A DNA stretch of 32,157 nt from Spirochaetota bacterium (GCA_020049045.1 JAIFLN010000205.1:1-32157), one strand, 5' to 3'. Counted from the stretch's first letter, positions 21,054-30,912 are shown. Numbers and translations are program-made. The notes: a model not told the origin generated them from the letters alone.

Positions 21054-21317
21054 ATGATGGAAATGGACGTTACGGTGAAGAACAGGGCAGGAATTCACGC
21101 CCGACCGGCGGGGATGATCGTGACCCTGGCAAATAAGTTCGGCTCGCAGATCTTTATCGAGAAAGACAACGACAAGATCAACGCCAAGTCGATCATGGGA
21201 TTGATCACTCTGGGTGTGTTATGCAATACGACCATCAAGATTTCGGCCACGGGACCAGACGAACAGGCCGCCGTCGAAGCTCTTGTCAAACTCATTGACA
21301 ACCGTTTTGAAGAGTGA
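21054..21317 (+). CDS. ptsH: Phosphocarrier protein HPr
   Basis: This encodes 87 aa. The phospho-accepting His15 sits in NRAGIHARPA, and the regulatory Ser46 in NAKSIMGLITLGV; both are at canonical numbers when counting from ATG 21054. The protein can therefore receive phosphate from EI on His15 and be modified by the adjacent HprK on Ser46. Its end overlaps the proposed TTG start of the histidine kinase by 11 bp. Confidence 0.97.
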   Translation: MMEMDVTVKNRAGIHARPAGMIVTLANKFGSQIFIEKDNDKINAKSIMGLITLGVLCNTTIKISATGPDEQAAVEALVKLIDNRFEE

Positions 21318-23097
21318 CCGTCCTCACCCAAGACTCCTGACTCTTTTCTTTGGTCTGCTGGGCCTCCTGGTCCTTCTGACCATCTTCACTCTGCTGTTTT
21401 CCCAGCAGATTGTCACGACCGTTCCCTCCAACCCCCAGGTTCCCAGCTTCATGCTCCATCTGCTGGTGGGGCTACTCGCGACCTTGCTGCTGGCCGTGGG
21501 TTACCGCGTCTTCCGGCTGGTTCGAGACCTGCGTCTAGGCCGTCCGGGTACCAAGCTCAAAGTTCGAATCAGCCTATTTTTCCTCCTGACGGCCTTAGTT
21601 GCCGCCTTTCCGCTTTCCCTGCTGTCTCTAAGCTTCATGGACACCGCCATCAAGGTTTGGAGCAGCCAGCAATGGGGAAAGGCCCTTGAGGGAGGGCTTC
21701 AGACGGCGATCGATTACCACAAGGAACGAATTGAAGGCTTGAAAGACACGGCCGGTTCGACGGATGTGATCTTCATCGTTCTGGAAGCTTTGGCCTCAAA
21801 GGATCCCCCCGCGGCCATGGGGCAGCTGATGAGCAATGTCAAACTCCGGGCCGATGCCCTCGAGGTCTTTGACGAGGCTGGAAAGAGCCTGCTCGCCTAC
21901 GGTCCCATCGAGGCCCGCCTCGGTTCAGGGGTGGGGCTTCCGGGGGAAGAGGGGCCTCTCCCCAAGCAGACCAAGGGAAAGTCCACGGTGTTGAGGCAAC
22001 TGCGGATCATCCCCTTGCCCAGCCAGTATCTGTCGGTGGTGCTTTCGGTGGTCCTGCCCCCCGGGTTTGAAGAGGCTTCGCGGCAACTGACTGCGGCTCT
22101 CGAAAACTACAACCAAATTCTACGCTCCAGCGAATCGTACCGAACTCTTTTGTTCCTCTTCTACCTTCTCCTGGCGCTCCCCATTTTGCTGATGGCCCTG
22201 CTGATCAGCCTCAGCCAGAGCGAAGAGCTGATCCGGCCTCTGCTCAACCTCGAGTCAGCCACCCGGCGCATCGCCACCGGTGACTACAGCACCAGGCTCC
22301 TCGACCCCGACAAGGGGGATCTGGCGTTTCTTGCCGAGTCGTTCAACACCATGACGGCCGAATTGGCCTCCAGCCGCACCAAGCTGCTGCAGACAGAAAA
22401 AATCACCGCCTGGCAAGAAATAGCCCGCCGTCTGGCCCATGAACTGCGCAATCCCCTGACCCCCATAAGGCTTTCGGCCGAGCGTATTTTGAGGCGGAGT
22501 CAAACCGACCCGGCCCACCTGGCCGAGATTGTCGAGCCGGCCGTCGGTGCCATTTTGACCGAGGTGGTGCGTCTCGATGCCTTGCTGAAAGAATTTGCCG
22601 GCTTTGCACGGTTGCCTGCGCCGCAGAAAACCCTTGTGACCCTTAAACCCTTGGTGGAGGAGCTGCTTTCCACGTATCAAGCGGCCCACCCCGATCTGGT
22701 GGTCTCCTCCGAAGGCCTTTCTTCTGACATCCAGGTTCTAGTCGACCCAACGCAGCTGGAACAAGTGTTCACGAATCTGTTCAAAAACAGCGTGGAAGCG
22801 ATGTCGGCCAGCCCGACCAAGGGAGCAGGCCGTTTGACGGTGGTCGCCAACCTTGTCAAAAAAGACTCCGCCTCCTATTGTAGGGTTCAGATTCACGACA
22901 CGGGTCCAGGAATTCCCGCTGACTTGAAGGATCGGGTCTTTCAACCCTATGTCACCACAAAACCCGAAGGCACAGGGCTGGGTTTGGCCATTGTCGAACG
23001 CATCCTGTTCGACCACAACGGCAGGGTCTGGTTCGAGTCGCAGCCGGATTTCGGCACAACGTTTTTCCTCGACCTTCCAACGGAGGACCACTCTTGA
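21307..23097 (+). CDS. ntrY: NtrY-like membrane sensor histidine kinase
   Basis: This encodes 596 aa from a TTG at 21307, the best-placed start I can find; the frame is open upstream within ptsH, and no ribosome site decides it. Three transmembrane segments lie in the first 110 residues, followed by an extracytoplasmic region. A fourth segment (around LLFLFYLLLALPILLMALLI) leads to a HAMP domain (LLNLESATRRIATGDYSTRL), the HisKA H-box RRLAHELRNPLTPIRLSAER with His378, and the ATPase N, G1 and G2 boxes (FKNSVEAM, DTGPGIP, GTGLGLAI). This is the NtrY layout. Its partner regulator overlaps its stop. Signal unknown, possibly nitrogen, redox or envelope state. Confidence 0.88.
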   Translation: MKSDRPHPRLLTLFFGLLGLLVLLTIFTLLFSQQIVTTVPSNPQVPSFMLHLLVGLLATLLLAVGYRVFRLVRDLRLGRPGTKLKVRISLFFLLTALVAAFPLSLLSLSFMDTAIKVWSSQQWGKALEGGLQTAIDYHKERIEGLKDTAGSTDVIFIVLEALASKDPPAAMGQLMSNVKLRADALEVFDEAGKSLLAYGPIEARLGSGVGLPGEEGPLPKQTKGKSTVLRQLRIIPLPSQYLSVVLSVVLPPGFEEASRQLTAALENYNQILRSSESYRTLLFLFYLLLALPILLMALLISLSQSEELIRPLLNLESATRRIATGDYSTRLLDPDKGDLAFLAESFNTMTAELASSRTKLLQTEKITAWQEIARRLAHELRNPLTPIRLSAERILRRSQTDPAHLAEIVEPAVGAILTEVVRLDALLKEFAGFARLPAPQKTLVTLKPLVEELLSTYQAAHPDLVVSSEGLSSDIQVLVDPTQLEQVFTNLFKNSVEAMSASPTKGAGRLTVVANLVKKDSASYCRVQIHDTGPGIPADLKDRVFQPYVTTKPEGTGLGLAIVERILFDHNGRVWFESQPDFGTTFFLDLPTEDHS

Positions 23098-24455
23098 GTC
23101 TGAAACCGACCATTCTGATCATCGACGATGAGGACGGCATCCGAAACGTTCTGGGCGACGTGCTCCAAGACGAGGGGTTTGCTGTCATACGGGCTGCCGA
23201 TGGTCCTGCCGGGCTCAAAGTCCTGAAAAGCGAAATTGTCGACCTGGTTTTTCTCGATGTCTGGATGCCGGGCATGGGCGGGCTCGACGTGCTCAGAGCC
23301 ATTCGGGAAGAGTTTCCCGAGGTTCCCATCGTGATGATTTCCGGACACGCCAGCATCGACGTGGCCGTCAAGGCTGTCAAAATCGGTGCCTGGGATTTCG
23401 TTGAAAAGCCGCTTTCCATGGACAAAACCCTGGCCGTCGTTTCCAATGCGCTCAAGGTTCAGGAGCTGAAACGGGAAAATCGCGAGCTTAAGGCCCATCT
23501 ATTCCTCGAAGACACCATGATCGGAGAGGGTATGAAAGAACTCATCCGTCAGAGCGCTGTCGTTAACACCCGGGTGATGATTTTGGGAGAAAACGGAACC
23601 GGGAAAGAACTGGTGGCGCGGGAGATTCATCGGCAGAGCACCCGAGCCAGAAGGCCCTTTGTCGAGGTCAACTGCGCGGCCATCCCCGACACCCTGCTCG
23701 AAAGCGAGCTCTTTGGCCATGAAAAAGGTTCCTTCACCAACGCTGTCGCCCGACGCAAAGGGCGGTTTGAACAGGCTGACACCGGTACCCTGTTCCTCGA
23801 CGAAGTCGCCGACATGAGCCTGTCGGCCCAGGCCAAGGTGCTGCGTGCGGTGCAGGAAAGCCGGTTCGAACGTATCGGCGGAGAAGGAACCCTCAGCGTC
23901 GACGTCCGAATCATCAGCGCGACCAACAAAGATATACCGGTGGAAGTGGCCGCGGGCCGGTTTCGTGAGGACCTGTTTTACCGGCTGAATGTCGTCCCCA
24001 TCACCGTACCTCCGCTTCGCGACCGCCGCGAAGATCTCCCCCTTCTGATCGACTACTTTTTCCGTAAGTTCCGAAACCCGGCCCAAGGCCCCCACCCCGT
24101 CTTTTCGCCCGAGGGCTTTCAGGTCTTGGCCGACCATTCCTGGCCGGGAAATATCCGGGAACTCAAGAATTATCTGGAACGGCTGAGCTTGATGATCGAC
24201 GACTCTATCATCGGTCCCGAGGAAGCCCGGGCGTTCCTAGGACACGCCACAGGGGCGGAACTACCCCCCAGTCCGCTGTCACCTTGGGCTCATTTGGGAC
24301 TCAACGAAGCAAAAGATGCCTTCGAAAAGGCCTTCATTGAAGAAAAACTCAAAGAAAACAACTATAATATCAGCCGGACAGCGCAGAATCTGGGCCTTTA
24401 TGCCAGCAATCTGCACACCAAGCTGAAGAAATTTGCCATCGAGGTGGAAAAATGA
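23094..24455 (+). CDS. ntrX: NtrX-like sigma-54 response regulator with an altered GAFTGA loop
   Basis: This encodes 453 aa from a TTG at 23094 overlapping the kinase stop, with GGAGG about 7 nt upstream. The receiver has Asp11/12 and phospho-site Asp55 (LVFLDVWMPG). The AAA+ domain has Walker A GENGTGKE (165-172), Walker B GTLFLDEVADM and the arginine-finger region REDLFYRLNVVPI. A Fis-type helix-turn-helix ends the protein (NISRTAQNLGLYASNLHTKL). The sigma-54-contacting loop reads GSFTNA (212-217) instead of GAFTGA; the essential Phe-Thr remain. Such changes are known in NtrX-type proteins and can weaken sigma-54 activation. It is probably co-transcribed with ntrY and lexA. Confidence 0.9.
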   Translation: MSLKPTILIIDDEDGIRNVLGDVLQDEGFAVIRAADGPAGLKVLKSEIVDLVFLDVWMPGMGGLDVLRAIREEFPEVPIVMISGHASIDVAVKAVKIGAWDFVEKPLSMDKTLAVVSNALKVQELKRENRELKAHLFLEDTMIGEGMKELIRQSAVVNTRVMILGENGTGKELVAREIHRQSTRARRPFVEVNCAAIPDTLLESELFGHEKGSFTNAVARRKGRFEQADTGTLFLDEVADMSLSAQAKVLRAVQESRFERIGGEGTLSVDVRIISATNKDIPVEVAAGRFREDLFYRLNVVPITVPPLRDRREDLPLLIDYFFRKFRNPAQGPHPVFSPEGFQVLADHSWPGNIRELKNYLERLSLMIDDSIIGPEEARAFLGHATGAELPPSPLSPWAHLGLNEAKDAFEKAFIEEKLKENNYNISRTAQNLGLYASNLHTKLKKFAIEVEK

Positions 24456-25054
24456 AGGGCCTGACCAAACGGCAGGAGGAAGTTCTTGGTTTTATCAAGG
24501 AATTCCTGCTGAGGAATAAATTTCCCCCGACGATCCGTGAGATCGCCACCCATTTTGAAGTTTCGGTCAAAGCCGCCTACGACCACGTGAAGGCCCTCGA
24601 AAAGAAAGGCATCATCCACTGCAACCAGAACCGCTCGCGCGCCATTGAGGTGCTGGTCGACAGCGATGAAGAGTCGCTGGTTGTCAGCGTCCCCATATTG
24701 GGCAGGGTTGCCGCCGGTATCCCCATTTTGGCCGAAGAGAACCTCGACGGTACCGTCCTCCTTCCCCAGGGGTTTTTGGGCTCGGGGACACACTTTGCCC
24801 TGAAGGTGAAGGGTGACTCCATGACTGGCGCAGGCATCCTCGACGGCGATCTTGCGGTCATCCGCAGTCAAGCGGTTGCCGAGAACGGTGAAATTGTGGT
24901 TGCGATGACCGATGAGGACGCCGTCACCCTCAAGCGTTACTTTAAAGAACGAAGCCGGGTGAAGCTGCAGGCCGAAAACCCCGCCTACAACCCCATCTAT
25001 GCCCAGGGAGTCCGGATCCTCGGGAAACTGGTCAGTGTGGTCCGGCGGTACTGA
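24452..25054 (+). CDS. lexA: LexA repressor (SOS response)
   Basis: This encodes 200 aa. The winged-helix domain (KGLTKRQEEVLGFIKEFLLR, then PPTIREIATHFEVSVKAAYD) binds SOS operators. The latent protease domain has cleavage site Ala88-Gly89 (RVAAGIP), nucleophile Ser123 (GDSMTGAGI) and general base Lys161 (AVTLKRYF). RecA filaments trigger self-cleavage. The ATG overlaps the ntrX stop (ATGA), and the stop shares one base with the holA start. It is unusual to find lexA buried in a long operon rather than behind its own operator, and I did not see a recognisable SOS box nearby. Confidence 0.96.
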   Translation: MKGLTKRQEEVLGFIKEFLLRNKFPPTIREIATHFEVSVKAAYDHVKALEKKGIIHCNQNRSRAIEVLVDSDEESLVVSVPILGRVAAGIPILAEENLDGTVLLPQGFLGSGTHFALKVKGDSMTGAGILDGDLAVIRSQAVAENGEIVVAMTDEDAVTLKRYFKERSRVKLQAENPAYNPIYAQGVRILGKLVSVVRRY

Positions 25055-26073
25055 TGGCAGCCGCCACGTCTGAACGGATCTGGCTTCTCCTTGGTCCTGA
25101 GCACGGTCAGAAACAGGACTTCCTCGCCGATCTCAAAGAAAAACTGACCAAACAGTTTCGGGAAGCGCCCGAAGTGCATAAGTTCTATGCCTTTGAAACG
25201 CCTTTCAGCGATGTTCTCTCCCTCCTGCAAAATGGAGACTTGTTTGCAGCCCACAAACTGATTCTGCTGCACAACGCCGACGAGTACAAAAAAGCCGACA
25301 ATGAACTGATCAAGGGCTACGCCAAGCATCCGGCCGCCGAATCGACACTGGTGCTGCTCAGTGATGAAACCAAGGCCGAGACCCTGGGCAGAGCCATTCC
25401 CAAAGACCAGCAGAAAGTGTTCTGGGAAATGTTCGAGAACCAGAAGAAGGGTTGGGTGCTCAACCATTTTCGCACCCTGGGCCTGTCTTTGGGAGACGAA
25501 GCCGCCGAATTCTTCCTCGAAATGGTCGACAACAGCACCGATCAGATCCGTCTTGAGGCGCAGAAACTGCTGGCCTTCTTCGAGAAAGGCGCCACCATCA
25601 GCCTCGAGGACCTCGAGCATTACCTGGTCCACACCAAGGAAGAAAATGTCTTCACCCTGTTTGAGCGGCTGACCAGCGCCGACTTTCCCAAGGCCCTCGA
25701 AGTTCTAAAAAAAATCCTCTCGTCGAAAGAAACCGAGGGAATCGGGTTGCTGGGCGGATTGACCTGGCAGTTCAAGAACCTGCTGGCGTTTCAAGGAAAA
25801 CTTCTGGAGCGGTTTTCCGCCGAAGACGCCTTTGCCACCCTGAAGGTCTACAGCAAAAAGGCCCAGGCCAACTTTCAAATCGGGGCCCGACATTATTCGT
25901 TGGCTGACCTTCAAGCCATCTTGATCCTAACCGCCGACTTTGACCAGCGTCTGCGGCAGTACAGGACGGAGCACCATTCCCTACTGCTCGAACTCTACCT
26001 GTACTATGTGATTGTCAAGAAAGGTCGTGCGGTAGAAGCCCCTGAATTTGGTTGGCCGGGTCACCCGGCATAG
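25054..26073 (+). CDS. holA: DNA polymerase III subunit delta
   Basis: This encodes 339 aa, the clamp-loader subunit that opens the beta ring. The N-terminus [20 protein letters not shown] has the usual degenerate P-loop region. [20 protein letters not shown] and [14 protein letters not shown] mark the central part, and [20 protein letters not shown] with [20 protein letters not shown] the C-terminal collar domain. Length and motif order are typical. It starts on the last base of the lexA stop and ends 8 bp before the MCP gene. Confidence 0.88.
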   Translation: MAAATSERIWLLLGPEHGQKQDFLADLKEKLTKQFREAPEVHKFYAFETPFSDVLSLLQNGDLFAAHKLILLHNADEYKKADNELIKGYAKHPAAESTLVLLSDETKAETLGRAIPKDQQKVFWEMFENQKKGWVLNHFRTLGLSLGDEAAEFFLEMVDNSTDQIRLEAQKLLAFFEKGATISLEDLEHYLVHTKEENVFTLFERLTSADFPKALEVLKKILSSKETEGIGLLGGLTWQFKNLLAFQGKLLERFSAEDAFATLKVYSKKAQANFQIGARHYSLADLQAILILTADFDQRLRQYRTEHHSLLLELYLYYVIVKKGRAVEAPEFGWPGHPA

Positions 26074-26081
26074 GAACGATT

Positions 26082-28313
26082 ATGAAAGTTGGAATTCCTC
26101 TGCGTCTCAAAATTCTGGGGATGGTTTTAGCCTCGGCACTGGCCCTCCTCCTAGGTGCCGGTTTTTACCTTTACGGCACCACCAGAACCATAGTGCAGGA
26201 GCTGGTCGACAGCGATCTGCGAAACCAGGCCCACCGGTACGGCAATGAGGTCAAGGCCCAGTTCAACACCATGTTTGGAACCGTCAGCTCCCTCAAGTCA
26301 GCCTTCACCAGCTTTCAGGAAATTTCTGCCGGCGACCGGCGCAAGGTGTTTGACGTCCTGATGCGGCGGTCCTTGCGTGACCAGAAAAGCCTGTACTCGG
26401 TTTGGACCACCTGGGAGCGCGAAGCCTTGGGCGATCAGGACCGCAATTTTATCGGGAAACCCGGCAGCAACGAGGTGGGACGCTTTGTCTCAACCTGGTA
26501 CCGGGACGGCAGTGACGAAGCCCACGCCGGGGTGCCCGAGGACGAGCTCGCGACGGCGGATTACTACCTGCTGGTCAAAGAAAGCAAACGCCCCATCATC
26601 TTGGACCCGTATTACTATTCCTATACCGGCAACACCGATGATGAAGTCTTTGAGACCAGCTATATCGAACCCATCTTTGACGAAAAGGGCAACTACATAG
26701 CAGAGGTGGGCGTTGATCTTGTATTGGCCACGTTGCAGGACATGCTCAAGGATGTGAAACCCTTCCAGGAGGGGTATGCGGTTCTGATCAGTTCGTCGGG
26801 AATCGTGGTCTCCCATCCGGAGAAGGATTTGATTGGCAAAGACTATTTTGCCGAGGAATTGCGGGCCGCCGCCGAAAAGACCTACGGGCTGAGGCAGAAA
26901 CTGGCCAGGGGGGAAGACTTTCAGCTCAACGCCTCGGAAAAAAATCTGGCAACTTACGAGTTTTTTATTCCTGTCAAAATCGGGTTGACCTCAACTCCTT
27001 GGGCACTGGGGCTGGTCGTCCCCCAAAATCTCGTACAGGCTAAAGCGGCCAGTCTGTTAACGCTGTTTCTCGGTATCGGAGCTTTGTTGCTGATCGTTCT
27101 GGCGGGTTTGATGATTGTGATTGCCCGTGTCATCACCCGTCCTGTCAACCGGCTGGCCGACCAGTTCCGTCAGTTGTCCTCGGGAGACGGGGACCTCACC
27201 CTGCGGGTCAACCTTAAATCACGCGATGAGCTGGGAATGCTGGCCAGCCACTTCAATTCCTTCCTCGATTTTCTCAATGGTTTGATTGTCACCTTGAAAA
27301 CCACAGCCCAGGACAACAGAACGGTGAGCGAGACTCTCACCCGAGCCTCTCATGAGGCGGTGAGCGCATTGGAAGAAATCAAGCGCAACCTCGAAAGCGC
27401 CCGCGACAACACGGTCAAGCTGGACGAGGAGCTGGAGCGGTCCGGCACTCAGCTCAACGAGGTGGACGGCTTTCTCAAGGATCTCAACCAGCGACTGGTT
27501 CAGCAGGCCGAGGATCTGGGGAGGGCGGGAAAATCGCTGACCCAGGTAAGCCGCTCGGTTGAGGTTACAGCCAACGAGACGGGGTCGAGGATTGAGGAGT
27601 TTGCGAGACTCAAGGCTACCGCCGACCGGGGGGAGCAGGACATGACGCAAACCATTGCTCAAATCTCCCGGGTCAGTCAGGCAGCCGAAGTGATTCAGGA
27701 CCTGTTGGGAATCATCAACAACATTGCAGCTCAGACCAACTTGCTGGCCATGAATGCCGCGATTGAAGCGGCTCATGCTGGTAATGCCGGCCGCGGCTTT
27801 GCGGTGGTAGCTTCGGAAATTCGCAAGCTTGCCGAAGAAACCGGCCGCAACGCTCAGAATATTGGTCAGTCTCTCAAGGAAGTCCTCACCCTCATTGGAA
27901 ACGCGAAGAGCGCCTCTTCCAAAACCGGAGAAAGCTTCGGCGTTTTGAAAGCAGGAATCGATGGTGCCGCCGCAGGACTGGGGGTGATCGGCGACCGTAT
28001 GACCGATTTGCGTGGAGAAGCCCGGGCCATCGATGAACTGTTGGAAGGCGTGAAGCAAACTTCGGGTCAGATTTCTACCTCGGGCACCGAGGCCGTCAAC
28101 CGGGTCGGTTCCGTTGTTCAAGGCCTTGAAAATCTCGCCAATCTGTCGCGCGAAACACGGGGCGGCATGGAAGAGATCAACATCGGTACCGAAGAGATCC
28201 ACAGGGAACTGCAGGAGATTTCGGACCAGAGCCGGGACAATGCGGGCCAGGTCGATGCCATCGGCAAGCTGGCCGGACGGTTCAAGACATCCAACGACAT
28301 CGACCGCGGGTAA
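26082..28313 (+). CDS. Methyl-accepting chemotaxis protein with a dCache sensor domain
   Basis: This encodes 743 aa from ATG 26082 (TAGGAA about 8 nt upstream). There is one transmembrane segment near residues 8-30 and an extracytoplasmic double-Cache domain (about 35-310, including [20 protein letters not shown] and [14 protein letters not shown]). A second membrane segment (around [20 protein letters not shown]) is followed by a HAMP domain ([20 protein letters not shown]). The long signalling coiled coil has the conserved tip [20 protein letters not shown] and [18 protein letters not shown]. Cache domains bind small molecules such as amino or organic acids. No C-terminal CheR-tethering pentapeptide is present. 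The gene end overlaps yigZ (convergent) by 32 bp. Confidence 0.94.
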   Translation: MKVGIPLRLKILGMVLASALALLLGAGFYLYGTTRTIVQELVDSDLRNQAHRYGNEVKAQFNTMFGTVSSLKSAFTSFQEISAGDRRKVFDVLMRRSLRDQKSLYSVWTTWEREALGDQDRNFIGKPGSNEVGRFVSTWYRDGSDEAHAGVPEDELATADYYLLVKESKRPIILDPYYYSYTGNTDDEVFETSYIEPIFDEKGNYIAEVGVDLVLATLQDMLKDVKPFQEGYAVLISSSGIVVSHPEKDLIGKDYFAEELRAAAEKTYGLRQKLARGEDFQLNASEKNLATYEFFIPVKIGLTSTPWALGLVVPQNLVQAKAASLLTLFLGIGALLLIVLAGLMIVIARVITRPVNRLADQFRQLSSGDGDLTLRVNLKSRDELGMLASHFNSFLDFLNGLIVTLKTTAQDNRTVSETLTRASHEAVSALEEIKRNLESARDNTVKLDEELERSGTQLNEVDGFLKDLNQRLVQQAEDLGRAGKSLTQVSRSVEVTANETGSRIEEFARLKATADRGEQDMTQTIAQISRVSQAAEVIQDLLGIINNIAAQTNLLAMNAAIEAAHAGNAGRGFAVVASEIRKLAEETGRNAQNIGQSLKEVLTLIGNAKSASSKTGESFGVLKAGIDGAAAGLGVIGDRMTDLRGEARAIDELLEGVKQTSGQISTSGTEAVNRVGSVVQGLENLANLSRETRGGMEEINIGTEEIHRELQEISDQSRDNAGQVDAIGKLAGRFKTSNDIDRG

Positions 28314-28875
28314 GATCGATGGTTCTCTGCTGAAAGGACTCAAAAACCTCGCCGGGAATTCGCGCTTCGAGGGTGACGCCGGTGCCAAACGCCTCGGAAT
28401 CCACCTTCGCCCCGATGGCCGCCAGTTCGTTCATCAAGGGCCGGTGCTCCGACCACTGTACTTCAATGCGCGCCTGCACCCAGACCCTCAGCTCATCCCA
28501 GGTTGCAGCAGCGATCACGGCCTTGGCCGTGTCACCATAAGCCTTTACCAGTCCACCGGTACCCAGCTTGACACCCCCGAACCACCTCACCACCAGCAAG
28601 AGTGAGTTTCCCCCTCCCGCTCCTTTGAGAACATCCAGCACAGGACGCCCCGCCGTCCCCGGCGGCTCTCCATCGTCGCTGCAGCCATGGGTTTCCGATC
28701 CGTCCGGCCCGGTGCGAAACGCATGCACAACATGGCTGGCATCACTAAACCGGCCCTTGGCCTCTTTCAGGCGGGTCCGGGCGGCTTCCGGGTCAGTGAC
28801 AGGTTCCAACATTCCCAGAAACCGGGAATTCTGAAAGGTCAGCTCGATTTGGGCAGGAGCCTCAAGGACACGCAT
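28282..28875 (-). CDS. yigZ: IMPACT/YigZ-family protein
   Basis: This encodes 197 aa. The family signature is clear: [20 protein letters not shown], then [19 protein letters not shown], and [20 protein letters not shown]. The N-terminal UPF0029 domain is followed by a small ferredoxin-like domain (about 130-190). Eukaryotic IMPACT regulates Gcn2; the bacterial function is not settled, although ribosome- or peptide-related roles have been suggested. It is convergent with the MCP gene and divergent from the sigma-54 unit at 28989. Confidence 0.93.
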   Translation of the reverse strand: MRVLEAPAQIELTFQNSRFLGMLEPVTDPEAARTRLKEAKGRFSDASHVVHAFRTGPDGSETHGCSDDGEPPGTAGRPVLDVLKGAGGGNSLLLVVRWFGGVKLGTGGLVKAYGDTAKAVIAAATWDELRVWVQARIEVQWSEHRPLMNELAAIGAKVDSEAFGTGVTLEARIPGEVFESFQQRTIDLTRGRCRWMS

Positions 28876-28913
28876 GCCAGCAGTCTATCCTGCGGGCAGA
28901 ATTTTCCCAAGAG

Positions 28914-28939
28914 CCGGGCAGTTGGAAGAATTTGCCCGG
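28914..28939. promoter_or_regulatory. Candidate enhancer (activator-binding) dyad upstream of the sigma-54 promoter
   Basis: CCGGGCA (28914-28920) and TGCCCGG (28933-28939) form a perfect spaced inverted repeat centred about 65 bp before the -24 element. A related block (GGGCAGAATTTTCCC) begins at 28894. The spacing and dyad symmetry suit a dimeric NtrC-type activator. Confidence 0.5.
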
Positions 28940-28988
28940 GTTCTGGTGCCAAGAGAGCTTCCAGAAGCCCCTAAAGAGGGAAAAAAGT

Positions 28989-29004
28989 TGGCACGGTCCT
29001 TGCA
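28989..29004 (+). promoter_or_regulatory. Sigma-54 promoter (-24/-12)
   Basis: TGGCACG-GTCC-TTGCA matches the consensus TGGCACG-N4-TTGCW at every position. GG (28990-28991) and GC (29002-29003) are 12 nt apart. Transcription should begin near 29015, 27 nt before the start codon of the secreted Gly/Met-rich protein. Confidence 0.9.
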
Positions 29005-29041
29005 ATACTCTTAGTGTGCCAAAGAGCACGGAGGTAATGTT

Positions 29042-29530
29042 ATGAAAAAGATCACCTTGATCGCCGCCCTCGCCTTGCTGGGCGGATCCTTGTTCGCGTA
29101 CGGTCCCGGTATGGGTCCTGGCGCGGGTGTCGGCCCCGGAATGGGTCGCGGTGCTGACATCGACTGGAAAGTTGGAACGGTTGTCACCACCGAGTACAAA
29201 AAAGCCACGGGACAGGTCACCACCAGCACCACATTGTGGGGCAACGTCATGGCCTTCAAAGCCGACGGTGTCGAATACCAGTTGTTCCTGCCCCGCGTCA
29301 CCGAACTGTCCGCCCTGAAGAGCGGCGACACCATCACCGTGGAAGGAACCTTCACCACCATCAAGGCCGACCCCAAGGTCGCCCCCAGCGTGCATCCCTT
29401 CAAGGTAACGGTCAACGGAAAGGAAATCGATCTTTCGACCGCTGTTGGAAACGGGCGCGGCGGAATGATGGGTGATGACCGCGGCGGAATGATGGGCGGT
29501 CGGGGCGGAAACAACGGTCCCCGCCGCTAA
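29042..29530 (+). CDS. Secreted Gly/Met-rich protein under sigma-54 control
   Basis: This encodes 162 aa with a cleavable signal peptide (MKKITLIAALALLGGSLFA, then YGPG). The mature protein starts with GPGMGPGAGVGPGMGRG and ends with GGMMGDDRGGMMGGRGG repeats. The middle (about residues 42-130) is a beta-rich OB-like domain (WKVGTVVTTEYKKATGQVTT, then GDTITVEGTFTTIK). Methionine-rich ends can bind copper or silver, but that is inference. GGAGG is about 7 nt upstream. A perfect sigma-54 promoter precedes it, and a sensor kinase/sigma-54 activator pair follows, recalling ZraP-ZraSR, where a periplasmic metal-binding protein is the main target. No close family is recognised. Confidence 0.82.
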   Translation: MKKITLIAALALLGGSLFAYGPGMGPGAGVGPGMGRGADIDWKVGTVVTTEYKKATGQVTTSTTLWGNVMAFKADGVEYQLFLPRVTELSALKSGDTITVEGTFTTIKADPKVAPSVHPFKVTVNGKEIDLSTAVGNGRGGMMGDDRGGMMGGRGGNNGPRR

Positions 29531-29552
29531 CAACCCATAGTTGAGCGATGAC

Positions 29553-29600
29553 AGCGGAGCGCTGACTGGTGAACAACCGGCAGCCTCCGCTTTTTCTTTC
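29553..29600 (+). terminator. Intrinsic terminator between the secreted protein and sensor kinase genes
   Basis: Nested stems AGCGGAG/CTCCGCT, GCTG/CAGC and CTGGT/ACCGG form a long hairpin with a GAACA loop, followed by TTTTTCTTTC. Partial readthrough would give high output of the secreted protein and low output of its regulators. Confidence 0.8.
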
Positions 29601-29628
29601 TTGGACTTTCGACAAAGGTGGCCTTACA

Positions 29629-30912
29629 ATGCGGGAAGTGAACCTGTTGAAAAATCTTCCCTGGTTGGTGCTCTTTCTCCTCTTTGCTGCCGGCACGGCC
29701 CTGTGGCTGTTGTTTGTCAATGAACGCCACGACCAGCTGAAACAGTCTTTTCAGGTACAGCTGGAACGAGTCGCCGACGAATTGTTTCGAAGCCGTCTGG
29801 AAGGGCGGCTCGGTCCCAATGCCCTCCCGGAAGGCATACAGGCCTTTGCGGTTTACGGACCTCAAGGAGAACTGGTGGCAGAATGGGGAGACGGTTCTCC
29901 GTCGGAGATTCAACCCTCCCTGGACCCTTGGGCGCAAAGTTTCGTGGGAGAAAACCACTCCTCCGGCACCGTTAGTATCCTGAAAAGGCTCGATACTCTG
30001 CGGCCGCGTATGACCTTTTGGGCTGAGGAGGATGGACACAATGAGGAACAGGACAAAGCCTCGCGAATGGGTCCAGGGATGAGTCGCCGATCGCAAGGCC
30101 AAGTACCGATTCAGGGGCAAGGCTTTCTCTATGTCAGTGTGGCTGATACAGCCCTCCAGGCCAGGCTTTGGGGTTGGACGGTAGGAGGGGTGGTGGGGAT
30201 TCTCGCTTGGTCAGGATTCCTGGCCTTTATCGGGGTGCTTTGGTTCCGGACCAGACGGTATCAGACGGCCTTGGTACAGCACCGTGAACTCCTCCAGTTT
30301 GCCGAAGCGTCGCGTACCCTCAGCCACGAGCTGCAAAACCCCTTGTCTGCCATTTTGTTGCAGACCGCGCTGCTCAAACGGGCCGCGGGAGGCGAGCCAG
30401 CCTCGGAAGTGTCGATCATAGAAGAGGAAGCCCACCGGATGAGTGCCCTGGTCAGCCGGGTTCGCGACTTTCTGAAGGATCCGCAGGGTCAGCCGGAACA
30501 GGTGGATCTGGCCGAACTAGCCGCCTCTTTGCAGGGTCGGTTTGCCGTTGCTGTTTCCCTTTCCGTGGAAGGAACCCCACCGTTTGCCGTTCGCTTTGAT
30601 CCCCACCGTTTGCGTTCAGTGGTGGAGAACCTCATTAAAAACGCCGTTGAAAGCGGACCAGATCCCCAACCCGGTTTGCGTCTGTACCGACCCAAAGCCG
30701 GAGTTGTCCGTCTCGAAGTGCTCGACTCCGGAACTGGTTTCAGCTCCGAAAGCCTTCGTCAGGCCCTGAACCCCTTCTACACCACCAAGACTACAGGTAC
30801 CGGAATCGGGCTGGCGATTGCCGACAGCTTTGTCCGGGCCGCCGGAGGAAAATTGAAGCTCGAAAATCGACCCGAAGGTGGTGCCCGCATCAGCCTCGAC
30901 CTTTGCGGATGA
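29629..30912 (+). CDS. Membrane sensor histidine kinase (ZraS/AtoS-like)
   Basis: This encodes 427 aa from ATG 29629 (AAGGTGG about 8 nt upstream; an in-frame GTG at 29569 lies inside the terminator and is unlikely). Transmembrane segment 1 is near residues 8-28, a periplasmic sensor region of about 150 aa follows, and transmembrane segment 2 is near 183-208. Then come the H-box FAEASRTLSHELQNPLSAIL with His233 and the ATPase boxes NLIKNAVESG, DSGTGF and GTGIGLAIADSFV. There is no HAMP or PAS domain that I can see. It should phosphorylate the adjacent sigma-54 regulator. The C-terminus ends abruptly at SLDLCG and overlaps the next gene by 32 bp. Confidence 0.88.
   Translation: MREVNLLKNLPWLVLFLLFAAGTALWLLFVNERHDQLKQSFQVQLERVADELFRSRLEGRLGPNALPEGIQAFAVYGPQGELVAEWGDGSPSEIQPSLDPWAQSFVGENHSSGTVSILKRLDTLRPRMTFWAEEDGHNEEQDKASRMGPGMSRRSQGQVPIQGQGFLYVSVADTALQARLWGWTVGGVVGILAWSGFLAFIGVLWFRTRRYQTALVQHRELLQFAEASRTLSHELQNPLSAILLQTALLKRAAGGEPASEVSIIEEEAHRMSALVSRVRDFLKDPQGQPEQVDLAELAASLQGRFAVAVSLSVEGTPPFAVRFDPHRLRSVVENLIKNAVESGPDPQPGLRLYRPKAGVVRLEVLDSGTGFSSESLRQALNPFYTTKTTGTGIGLAIADSFVRAAGGKLKLENRPEGGARISLDLCG

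Noticed and set aside
27219-28388. A 389-codon minus-strand frame opposite the MCP gene
   Set aside because: The plus strand encodes an unmistakable chemoreceptor; the reverse frame has no recognisable motifs.
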